Assembly (NCBI RefSeq): GCF_036417845.1
Contig: NC_089980.1
Span: 134,318,516-134,382,515 of the forward strand
Origin: Apteryx mantelli
Lineage: Eukaryota > Chordata > Aves > Apterygiformes > Apterygidae
Direction of reading: 5' to 3'
DNA length: 64,000 nucleotides
Position 1 is the stretch's first letter; each line of letters starts with the position of its first letter. Both the position numbers and the translations under genes were made by a program. The notes beneath the pieces were generated by a model. That model saw nothing but the letters and a program-made list of their open reading frames with translations. It was not told the DNA's origin and made no database searches. This document shows, piece after piece, positions 34,501 to 45,199 of this stretch.

Positions 34501-35540
34501 CTCCTCCAGACGGGTGGGACGTGTGCTTGTTCCCGCGGCCACATCTTCCCCTGGCCAATGAGAAAGTGACCCATGTGCATGACCCACGGGGCTGACGGGC
34601 TGCTCCCTTACCCCTCCCTCCTGCAGTGGGAGAGGGTGAGGTGCCTCCTGGGAACTCCTGCAATCGCCACCGTTATCCCCACGCAACACGTCTTGTGACA
34701 CCGCGCTGCGGCGGCACAGCAGGCGCACTGGCGACAGTGGCTTGGCATGAACTGTCTGCCATGGACAAAGCCATTTTTCTGGCATAGAGAGGAGCAGGAA
34801 CCAGTCGTACACACCGATGGGATATTTGCCTCTTCCTCTCCTTTCGGCTGCCTCGTGTAGTCAGGCAGTGTGTTAAATGCAGGAACGTGCAGCATATTGC
34901 GCACCTTCTCTCCCTTGAACATTACAAGGACATTTTCATTTGTGCCAGGATGACTATGCACGTGACATGCAAAGAAGTGGTAAGTTTAAGAATCTCTCTC
35001 TAATGGCTATTCAGATGAGGAGATAGTGACCAGAGAAATAGTGAGAAGGTGAGAAACCATTCCCATTTTTTTAATCTGAATCAACTGCTTCCGAAACTAT
35101 TTTCCCTTGTGCAAAACACACAAAGGTCATTTAACAGAAGAAAATCTCCATGTAATGCTGTCCAAACTGAAGGTGGCTATTGAAGGAAGGTTTATAAGAC
35201 TTATAATGGCAAGCCCTGGAGGTCTGGAATTGATTAAGAGAATTCTGAGATTTATAGGAATTATTATTTGATATTTCAAAAAAGGGCCAAAGTCCAGGAA
35301 AGGGAAAAACCAAGGTGGGCCAGGGAGGAACAGGCATGGAAGATAGAGAAGCAGGGCCAAGCGGTTGAAAGCAGGCTGCTGGTCAGCACCCTTCTCTGGC
35401 CATGCCCTGCACCTCATCACCACAGTCTGTCCTATCTTCCTATTCAGCTTTATTCCTTACTATTTCTTGTATGAACGTGCTGTCTATGCTGTGTCTTTGC
35501 TCATGTCCATGATCCTCTAGCAAACTTCAAGCCGGACTAG

Positions 35541-37350
35541 CTGGTGAGTCCGAGTACGGGCTATGGGAGGGAGTACCAAGAGTGCTGGGCCAGCGCCAGG
35601 AGAGAGCAAAGGGCTGGGAGTCAAGCACTGGAGAGACAAAAGGGTCTTGGGGCTGACCCCAACCCAGCCCGGGCTCCTGAGTGACCCCACGGTGCAGCCC
35701 CAGGTCCTGATTCCCCCCATGACACCAATGCCCAACACAGCCCCAGGCTGCTGAGTGACCCCCTGGCCCAGCCCCATATCCCAAACCTCCCATAACACCA
35801 GGGCCTAATGCAGCCTAGGCACCTGCATGACCCTCTGGCATGGCTCGAAGTCTCTGTTTCCTCAGGAGCAACTTGACCCCAACCCTTGCTGGGCCCCACA
35901 CAACCCACTGGTGACACCTAACCAGGCCCCACAGCCCCTGTGGACGGACCCAGGGCCACCTCAACCCACAGAGTGACATGGCCCATGAAATAGCCTGAGG
36001 GGAGTCTTGACCTGGCCTGGCACCCAGTGAACACCCCACGTGCTCCCATTGTGACCAGGGAAATTTAGGTGATGGTGATGATCTCCAGGAACCTGGGCTG
36101 GGGTGGAAAGCCATAGCTCCTTCTGTCTTCCACATTCACCCATTTTCCTGAAGACCAAGTGTGAAAACAGCCATGGGAGAGAGTTGGCGAGTCCTTCCCA
36201 CACAATCCCTTTGGCCCTGCTCTCTCTCGGGCTACAGAGACTGCAGGGTGACCAGCTGTGATGTCAACATGTTGTGTCCCAAGGGAGACCCCCCTTCCTG
36301 TCTAACGGAGAACACCCTCCACAGATGGTACATCTCAGCATGCTTCTCCCCCCAGGATGCACACAAGCCACAGAAACACGGATGTCAGCCACAACATTGT
36401 ATTGGGAACAGGGCAGGCACTTTCCGTGGGGTGCGGGGCCGTGGCCCGGCTGTCCTGGGTCACAGTCATCCTTTGCATCTCCAGGGGGTGCTTGATGCCT
36501 CCATGCAGACGGCTCCAGGGTCACTGTGAGAGGCAAGTGGTGGTTCCCAAGGGCTGCTCAGGAGGGAGCATGGGGAGCCAGGATGCCATCAGGGATACCA
36601 TCGCCTGCAGGAGGAATGGTCTGGCAGTTCCTGGGCTGGCCTGGGCTCTGTGCATCCAGTGGCCTCTCCAGAAGCACCTGTCTCCCCTTCGGGGCATTTC
36701 TAGACAACAGTGGTGCAAATGCTACCTAGACAAATGTCCTGTGTTCACAGGGTTATGGGCTGAGGGGACAGGTGTCCTGCTCTCAGGGAGCAAGTCTGCA
36801 CTGCTAAAGAGAAGATCTTGCCATGATGCAGCCAAGCATCGCAGACTGGCTATCCCCATGCTCCTCACCACTCACCCCCAAGCTGCACTGGCCCATCCTG
36901 TGCTGTATAGCTTGGGGTGCTGTGCCCTTGGGAGCCCATGCAAAGCACCCATCACGGAGCAAACTAACGAAGGAGCATCAGCACAACTGTAGGGATCAAG
37001 TGCTCAAGCTCTCTGCCATCTCCTCCTGTTTCCCTGGAGTTGGACACACTGCTAGGGAGGCCACATGCTGGAGGGCTGCTTAATGCACAGAGCATGGCCA
37101 AAGAAGGGGCTGGTGGTAGCCAGGAAAGGGCCTCTGCTCTCTGCAGACAGTGGCGGTACTGGCCAGCAGCCATGGGTGGGGAGGTTTTAGAGGATACTGG
37201 TCACTGCAGCAGCTCGTGAGCTGGGCAGAGCAGCAGTGGGTGCCCAAAGGCTTCTCCCTTCCCTTGGGCTGGGTATTCTCCGCTCTTTCTCCGGGGACCT
37301 GACCTATAACCCCAACAAGTAACAACGGTTGCCCTTGGGGAACCCTGAAC
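35541..37350. other. Right edge of the array, then unique sequence
   Basis: 35,541-35,735 still matches 16,550-16,330 (inverted) and 26,760-26,940. Beyond it the sequence is unique. No gene was recognised between there and AvBD5; it could hold an AvBD5 terminal exon, but I found no convincing acceptor plus polyadenylation signal. Confidence 0.45.
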
Positions 37351-38260
37351 CTACATCCGGCAGCAGAAGTCTTGCAGGGAGCAGATGCCAACACGAGCGA
37401 TACCCAGTGGACACGACCCGTGAGAGCAGAACCCCCCACGGCGCTCACAGTCCTGGGGTGTCCCACGAGAGAGGGAGAAGCCTGCAGAAGAGAGCAGAAA
37501 AGGATTTCTCCAGCACAGTCCTACCAAGCAGATTAAACAGAGCCTGAGGCCCCAGCATGGCCAAAGTTTGGCCCTCCCCTGACTCACCCCGGCACTGAAA
37601 ATCAGGACAGGTGGCTACAGCAGAAAGCAGGGCAATGTCTATGGCTCTTTGATGGGACATGCTCTCTACCCATCCAGCAACAACATTTGGGAGACGTTCA
37701 CTTTTCAAACGTGCTGGTTCTCTCAAAGCGGGGGAGCAGGATCTGCCTTCCTCCCCACCTTCTCTGCTCTAGGGACTGCTGCTGCACAGAGTGCTCGTGA
37801 CTCTGAAAGGCAGGGGCCGGGGGGTGAGTGGTGAGCTCAGGGATGAGTGGTGAGGAACGTGGGGGCAGCCAGTCTAAGGTACCACGGAAGGTGGCGCAGC
37901 CCTTCACTGGAGCATGAGAGCACATGTTACAAGGTCCCAGGGTCGGGTCACAGCTGCAGAGCTTACAGCAGGAGCTTTTACAGATATGGGGCATGAAGGG
38001 CTCCAAGGGGAATGCCATTCCATACACCCAAAAGGAGAAAATACAGCTTGACTCACAATCTCAACAAACAAAGAAAAAAAAAAAATCTGTACTGAAAGGT
38101 TCGGCCTCTGTTTTCATTCATCTGCATCTTTTCAATAGGGAAGCCTCACTGCAGCATCAGAAAATCCCTCTGCTTTTGCCCACCCCTCTTTCATTGGTAT
38201 CTTACCTGCTGCTCCATGGAGCATCAGGAGGAGAGCGCAGAGGAGAGGCCGGACCCGCAT
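37351..38260 (-). CDS. AvBD5: Avian beta-defensin 5
   Basis: Coding parts: signal exon 38260-38206 (MRVRPLLCALLLMLHGAA; exon acceptor at 38290) and six-cysteine exon 37481-37351 (acceptor ctgcag, phase 1). The mature part has TPQDCERRGGFCSHGSCP and a CCR ending, which matches chicken AvBD5 (PQDCERRGGFCSH). Cysteine spacing is C-x6-C-x4-C-x9-C-x6-CC. Read through, the frame ends CCRM with TAG at 37353, 61 residues in all. The same bases form a possible donor (at|gtaggt), so a short further exon could replace this end, as in other AvBD genes. The signal peptide differs from the array genes. Single copy here. Confidence 0.85.
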
Positions 38261-38569
38261 CGCTGGAAGTCAGCTGGGAGAGTCACAGCTCTGAGGAGAA
38301 GAGAAAGCAGGGCAGAGACGGGCAGGGGAGTCCCTGAGTGCCTGTCATGGAGCATTCCTAGAGGGACAGGACTGCGGAGAGAGGAGATCCCGTCCGGGAA
38401 GAGATGTTACCAGTTATCCGGTGGAGGACGCCTTCCGCAGCCGCAGGGTCGGAGCCGTCCCTCAGCCTCCTTGGCCCAGGCAGCAGCAGCAGCAGTTTGG
38501 TCCCGAGCAGCCAACTCCACGTGGCAAAGGACAGCCGGCTTTCTCAGTCTCTGCCACCCAGGCAGTGTC

Positions 38570-38800
38570 CCTCGCGATTGCTGACAGCCAAATGTCCAGC
38601 CCAAAAGCACGTTCTCGTTTGTTTTTTCTTCTTGTCAGGGAAAACAAGGCACCGCTTTCATATTCTGACACCTCTGACAGGAATTCCAGGGCCTTCAAGC
38701 CCCGAGTCTTGTGTCATCCCGCCTTGCGTAAGAGACGTTTGGCATTGCGGTTTGCTGAACGCATCTTGGGACACACTGCATCCCTGTTCGTTAGACCTTG
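38570..38800 (+). repeat. Array-associated upstream element, copy near AvBD5
   Basis: A diverged copy of the element at 27,000-27,185. It lies 0.3-0.5 kb upstream of the AvBD5 signal exon. Shared landmarks include 'ggaattccagggccttca' and 'agagacgtttggcattg'. Confidence 0.55.
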
Positions 38801-41800
38801 GCAAGCAACCCGCTTTCACAACACCAAACAGCTCTGTATTCCTCTCTTCAAGTGAAACATACTCTCTATGCTTCACTTGAAAATTGCTAGGAAGAAGCCA
38901 CACGTGATGACATCTCTGTTCAGCCAGCAGTTCCACGAATGACAAGTTTTAATGATTGCTTTGTCTCATAAGAGTTTGCTGTATTTAATTCATCATTGGT
39001 TCTCAACATATTGATGGTGTCACCTTCATTGTTGGCTTTTTCAGCCTCGTTGCATATATATTTGTTTATTACTCTCCCTGCCAGGCCTTATATATAAGCG
39101 TATATATTTGTATATTATGTATATATTTGTTACATAAATATACTTATATTCCAACACCTCAGCATATTTCATTGCTCTGTCTTGTCTCAATTTCTCTCCC
39201 TAAAACACACTACATTACACAAAATATTTGCAATTCTGTCTTCAGGCAGATTGCTTGGTAGCAAAACACTGCCCAGTGCTGGTGGTCTGAGCAGGGTGCT
39301 CAGAAGAGCTTTTCATTCTCTCCACACCAAAACTGAATTAGTGCATGTCTGAAGAACAACGGCACAGAGATGTTGCTAATTCCCATCTTGGCAAGGCTGT
39401 GTAGGGAGCTTGACCACCAGGTGCAGCTGCCACCAGCCCCACTCCTCCGCCAGCTCTGATACCACATCTGCCTAGCAGACACAAAGATCTTTATCCAAGG
39501 CCTTTTCAGGACAAGTGGCAGTCCTTGCCTAGCAGGAGAGGGCTGTGCTGCATGCCTGACTTGGAGGTGCCCCTTAAGATGTTTGGAAGAGCATTCGCGA
39601 TCTCCCCAGCCACCGGGGGTTGCCTGCTTGGGATTTTGGTAGTGGAGGTTGGCAGCTTTCTTCTTGCACTTCATCGAGAAGCCAGGTCACTGTGCGATCA
39701 AACCACTGCAGAAAAGGTGGAAGACAGCAGCTGCATGTTTGGAAGAAGCAGAGGGGCCAGGGACCCAGCAGGCTGTTCTAAGGCCTTGCAGGGAGAGCAA
39801 TATCCTCTTGCAGGGTCTCACCTGTGATGCAAGGTTGGTGCCTGTGGGGGGACCCAGAAAGAGGCCACCAGCCACTGCTTTTGCAATGTGCTGTCCTGCT
39901 TAGAACAGCTTGCCAATGCCTACTGTGCTGTATAAGGGGACTGAGGCGATACAGCTGAATTGAGCACACGTCGTTATGTATCAGGGACAGGAATCATACG
40001 GTCACCAGCACATTTTGGCAGTGGCAAAGCTTTTGGGCCAAATCCCCTCCATCCCTTCTTTCCATAGCAGGAGGAACACAAGTCACTTCACCCTCACAGT
40101 GATGTCTAAAACAGGTCTGGTGAATCCCACTTTAAAAATTCCTATTTCTCTTGCATAGTCTAGAGAGGGAACTTAGCATGACCAGCTGTGACAGACATCT
40201 GTATCAGTCATCTAACGTTAAGTGAAAATGAACCCACCCCCAGATGATGAGGGATTCTCTGTACAATCTTTCCATCTATTTCCTAGTCTCTCCTGCAACA
40301 AGAAACCTGATAATTCCACAGACCACTACTAAGGAGACAATATTTTTGTGCATTGAGCTTACAAGAAGGTACTGTATGGATGTGAAAGTCAGTCACCTTC
40401 CACAGTGTTTCAGATTCACTCAAAACAAAAATAAGCTAGTAAACTGATATCAGGACCTGCTAGCTCAGTTTTACCCCTGAGTAGCTGCATTCAGGCTCAG
40501 AACCAGGGCTGGTCCTGCTCCCATACACACACAAGTCCTCCCTGAACACTTGTGTGTGCTCACCTGGAGGTGAGGCTGAGCTCACAACTCCACGTCCTGA
40601 TCTTCCGAACACAGTAGAAAACTTGAATAGAACGACTATGTCACTGCAATAAATAAATTCAACCACTCATATGACCATGGTGGATGTCAGTCCATGCCTG
40701 AGCAAAAATAGTACATAAAAGAGAGGTCCAGTGCTGTTAGCACTGCTGTGCCTCTGTGCGAGGTGCTGGCAGCAGCCGTCTTCTCCAGTGAGGGTCTGTG
40801 TGCAGCGAGGGTTGCTGGGACACAGAGGTGAGCAGACCTCCCATTCTTCACGCCTTTGCACCATAAAACAGTATCCTTTCTCAGACCCTGCACAGAGAGA
40901 GGGGCTGTGCTAGAAGAGTGACAGCAGTATCATTTGGGGGTGTATCAGAGTCCTAGTGGCACAAACAGTGATTCTGCAGGACCAGTCGTTCCCTAATTCT
41001 GCTAATAGGTTTTGGCCTATTTTTCACTCTGAGCTGGCTCCAGAAGCCATTCCCCAGCCACAAATGCAAGGGCAGCTATTTGTGGTGGTGCGCTCAAAGT
41101 GTGATGCTACAGTATTCTGCCTGATGCTGGCTACAGATCCTGGATGGTCTCCAGAGCTGAATCTAAAATATCAAGGGCTGGGTTCTCCCTGCAAAATCCC
41201 CAGTGTCTGTATAAAATATTTTGTGCCATTCCAGTTTGTGCAAGAAACATTCAGCTACTGTGGATTGAGCAAAACTTCTTAGGACATAAACTGTAAATTG
41301 CTGGGTTTGTTCCACTTGGCAACTTCCTCAAGTTTCTCTCCAGGGGTTTCCCTGCAAGGTGGGTGTTGCCCCAATTTCCTGCCCTTCTCAAGGCTGTGGT
41401 TTCAATGGCAACACTCTGAGTCATTTGCAGAAACATCTGCTTTGAAAGGAGGCCAGATTCTCCAAGACAAATGGCAAGCTCTGGGCTTAGAGTCGTTGCT
41501 TTGCATATAGACACCTGTGTTGCTTCCCTTAAAATCCAGCCATTAGTGATCCTACCTTTGCTGAGCATCCCTGAGTGCCAACTTTCACACAGGCAGTGGG
41601 AGAGCTGGGGGTGAGCTCCTGCTATATTTCAGGGTCCCGTCTATTCTTCTTACTTCCTAAGATGTACCCTAAGAGCAACTATCACAGTCTGTCCACGTTG
41701 CTAACCCCCAGACTGTGCCTAGGATTATTTTGGCACAGTGCTAGTTGGCCTGGGCTAGATCATTAGCTCAGTCCCTGGCACAGTTTTGGTCAGGGCTAAC

Positions 41801-42704
41801 TTGCATTTTCCTTGACACTGCCTGGACTCAGGAGAGAGCATGAGCATGACCGCTGTTAACAGGCATTTTAGATGAAGCCACCCTGCCTGGATGCTGAGAG
41901 CGCTTCGCTGTACCCGCATGAACTCTGCCATGCCAGTTGGTCTCAGGGCTGTAGCCACCGAGTGCTAGTCTGAAGGCCAAGCTGTCTGCACAAGGATGCT
42001 CTTGGCTCTGGAGTAGCAGCTGGGGAGAAAGAGGAGTCCATTGAGCAACCTGCACATTCTGAGTTTTCCATCAGGGTTCAGGCTGGGACAGGAGAAAAAC
42101 TCTTGGGGCATGAGTGATCGAAAGAGCAGAGGTACTGGCCTTTTGCAAAAGGCATCTAATTGTCTCAGGCAGTGTCTTATGTCTGACTCTAATCTCCTGA
42201 TTATCTACTGCAGCTGACACACTTTTTGCACATTTACCCAAAATTTACACTGGCCAACATAATCAAGGGTAGAATTAGGCTTCAAATCTTAAAATGGTGT
42301 CACCTGACTTCTGTTATTCTCCTCAGTGTGAATTTTACTGTTTCAGTTCCCTTAATGAAACAGAACTGCTATGTCCAGGTCTGAAAGCTCTGGAATAATA
42401 GATGGGAACCCAAAGTTTTCACAGTGGAGGTGCTACGAAGCACCACACCAGGCAAGAATTTCATACTCCCTACTGACTGAGTCCAGTTTCTTAGCAGGCA
42501 AGGGTCAAGAACATGACAGCATTCATTTAGTTGGCAACCCAAGAGGGAAGAAATGTTGATGACCTAAACATTCCTGGTAGGTTTAATCTGCTTTCAGAAT
42601 TCTTGTCTTGTATTTACTTCAAATTTCTAAAGATGAAGAGTATTTCTAGAGAAAAGAATGATAACAACACACACGGAAGCAATACAATCTCCCCAGATTT
42701 TCTT
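38801..42704. other. Intergenic DNA between AvBD5 and AvBD4, no gene seen
   Basis: Includes an AT-rich (TATATA) tract at about 39,050-39,140 and a 39,500-39,660 segment similar to 15,720-15,930. I looked on both strands for signal exons (acctgcag next to an ATG) and six-cysteine exons and found none. Confidence 0.5.
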
Positions 42705-42710
42705 TTTATT
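42705..42710 (-). terminator. Polyadenylation signal of AvBD4
   Basis: AATAAA on the minus strand, 111 bp after the AvBD4 stop codon and in the same exon. Confidence 0.75.
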
Positions 42711-42820
42711 GAAAGAATGACAAATCCTTGATGACTGATACAACAGTTCCCTGAATCCAGAGATGCAAGAAGAAAGGAGATCATTCCCAGATCCCTGGAG
42801 AGTCCGTGCAATTTGTCAAG

Positions 42821-45168
42821 CTACAACCTACACAAAGGAAAATATTTAAGGGTTTTGGGGCTTATAGTGATGGGGAAAATCACTGCATTTCTTTGAAACC
42901 AAAGTCTAAACCAGAGCCACCTCCCCATTTTATACTGAAGTCAGATCTTCCTGGTTGCCTCCAAGACCACTACTTCCATATGGGATTTTCTGCTGCTGAG
43001 CTTTTGTGGGATAGTGATATGTAGCTAGATAAATGGAGTAGATTGCCAGGTTTTCTAATGCATGCAGGGCCCCTCCAGCCCTCCAGAATTTAAGTGAGAA
43101 TGGGGAAAGTCAGGTTTGCCCAGTGAAGTCCTAAACTTACCATCTACAGCAAGAATGCCCAGGACGGCACACTCCCAGGTATCTATTGCCACGAGGGCAT
43201 TTCCCGGGGAAGCAGAAAGTCCCACGATATCCACATCTCATAGAAACCCTTGGAGACCGAGTAAAGCCTGTACCATGAGAAAAGCAGGACACAGTTATTT
43301 CTGATAGAGCTGAGGTTTTGCATTTGTTAAATACCCATTCACTGAGACCAAGCCACACCAGATCCGAAAGTTATGATAGCCCTGATGCAACCTCCAAAGG
43401 AGGAGCTCTACAGGCAAAATAATCCAGCAAGTGCACTGATTCCTTCGTTGGATTTAATCTGTGTCTCCAAGCCCAGGACTCCCTTAGGAGTAGGCCACCA
43501 TCTGCAGATAAACTCAACAACACATGCAGAATGACTGCATATATACTAGTAAATAAGGTAAGCCAGGGCTTGTCCTCTGGGTCTGAAGCCAAACACTGTG
43601 GCATTGCTCATATTCACACGGCTGAACTTTCTTCCCCACTAAAATAGGTTATCCCTGTTCAGACTGCCTCTTGGGAATGGTCACTTGCCTGTGCTATTTC
43701 CAGAACTGTGTTGGGTATTAAATGTGAAAGTGTTAGTTGTCAGGAGTGAAAATTGCACCAGGGAGCATGCTGCCAATTAAATAGCATGTTCCATGGCCTT
43801 GTTTGGTTTACTAATAGAGACTGTAAGCTGGCAGGCTGATGCTTTCTGGATGCATCTAACTTACTGTGCATGTGCCATTTAACTACAGCTTCCCATCTGG
43901 TCCATGCAAGCACACAAAGTCCAGCATATAAAGAATGGAGAAAACGTGTTTCTGCAAACTGACCATGGATATTACTCTTGCAGAATACATCCAAGGTGTC
44001 CCTGGTGTGTTCACTGCACACGAGTTGTACAGCGCATACACACACAGCACTACACAGAAAATCCCAGACATGAATACAGGATTGCTGGGAAGACTGAATA
44101 AACATTTCTGATTCCAATACCTCTCCGTATGTGGGACACTGCAGAGATAACTGTGAGCAGTCTCAGCTCTCAGGAATATGTTCTTCCAGACAAATTTCCT
44201 TCTTGAGCATACCCAGAAGATAGCCACTGTATGCATCTTTAGGTTAGATAAGGACATAACAACAAACATTCTGGTCCAGCCCAAGGGACCACCTTGTCCA
44301 GCATCCTGTCTTTGACAACTGCCATAAGTGGAGGCCCAAATAAGAATAAGATTAAGCAAGCATATATGACACCTCTTCCACGTTCTTAGTCTTCTGCAAT
44401 TCATAAGAGCCTTTTCTCATCCCCCCGAGGGACTTTCCGTCCTGTTCCCATAGGGATCAACCCCAAAACTCTGTTGACACTTGTTTATGCATGTAGTGTC
44501 ACACACTGTAATTGTGTCATTTTCAGGAATGGTGTTAATACATGGTTCCTTTTGCTGGACAATAAGGTGAGTTTGGGATTCTAGACCCTCTTGTGTCCCC
44601 CTTGAGGGCCTGACAACATCACTTATGTATGGCACGGGATTCTCCACCGAGCACGTCCAGATCTTAACTCATGATCTTCTGCTTCCCAACCCAAAGGCCC
44701 TGAAGCTAGGGATATTTGAAGAGCACGGGAGCAGATTTCATTTCTTCTGTGTAACTTAAGAACATTTGATTAAGAGTAGTTTGCTGAAGAGTGAGCCAGA
44801 GACAAAATAGGAGATTTAAGTATAAGAATCAACAAGCTTTAATGGGGAAAATGCTGGCACTGAATGATAATTTGGGGGTTTCTTCCAACTTAGACTGGAT
44901 TTTCAAAGGAGCAGCAAAGGCACCAAACTACTGCTTGGACTTTCTGTCTGCTAATTTCATGTATCAGCAGTAATCTGCTGACAAGTTTTGAAGATATGTG
45001 TGAAGTTACCCTGCAGGAGGCTGCCTGGCCACTTCCCAAGGGAACAACAGTCCATTATGAGACCCCAGTAGCTGCTTCAATACGGTCCCTCATTTTCATT
45101 TACAGCTTACCTGCAGCCCCGTGAAAAACCACAAAGAGGAGGGCAAAGAGAAAGCAAAGGATTTTCAT
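42821..45168 (-). CDS. AvBD4: Avian beta-defensin 4
   Basis: Coding parts: signal exon 45168-45111 (MKILCFLFALLFVVFHGAA; exon acceptor at 45197), six-cysteine exon 43267-43141, terminal exon 42827-42821, which completes the tryptophan codon and adds Leu and TAG. The total is 63 residues. The mature region GFTRSPRVSMRCGYRGTFC and the ending CRPGHSCCRWL match chicken AvBD4 closely, including length and the final WL. Cysteine spacing is standard. The signal peptide also fits AvBD4. The 5' UTR exon and promoter further upstream were not located. It is transcribed in the same direction as AvBD5 and AvBD14. Confidence 0.92.
44240..44400 (+). repeat. Old dispersed repeat, copy 1
   Basis: 'tctggtccagcccaagggacc...gtccagcatcctgtctttgacaa' matches the widespread sauropsid repeat with the core 'gggtcagaccagtggctcat'. 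It lies in intron 1-2 of AvBD4. I think it is an old CR1-type 3' end, but the family is not certain. Confidence 0.45.
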
Positions 45169-45199
45169 GGCAGAAGGCAGACCGGGAATTCCCGTCACT

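Larger units (their letters stand above)
31705..35540 (-). repeat. Duplicated AvBD block carrying gene R3
   Basis: Direct copy of 21,690-24,865 (R2) and inverted copy of 16,560-20,370 (F1 with its upstream). The upstream part 34,990-35,540 matches 17,040-16,560 and is missing beyond 24,865 on the R2 side. Confidence 0.85.

Noticed and set aside
35440-35460. Minus-strand AATAAA at about 35,448-35,453 as the end of AvBD5
   Set aside because: It belongs to a segment repeated at 16.6 kb upstream of F1, so it is part of the duplicated spacer and not specific to AvBD5.
36264-36536. Cysteine-rich minus-strand frame near 36.4 kb as a defensin exon
   Set aside because: The spacing is wrong and no phase-1 acceptor is present. 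The real AvBD5 exon lies at 37,351-37,481.
43904-44101. Cysteine-rich plus-strand frame with CPWCVHC
   Set aside because: It is short, has no signal peptide and lies in an AvBD4 intron without matching splice sites.
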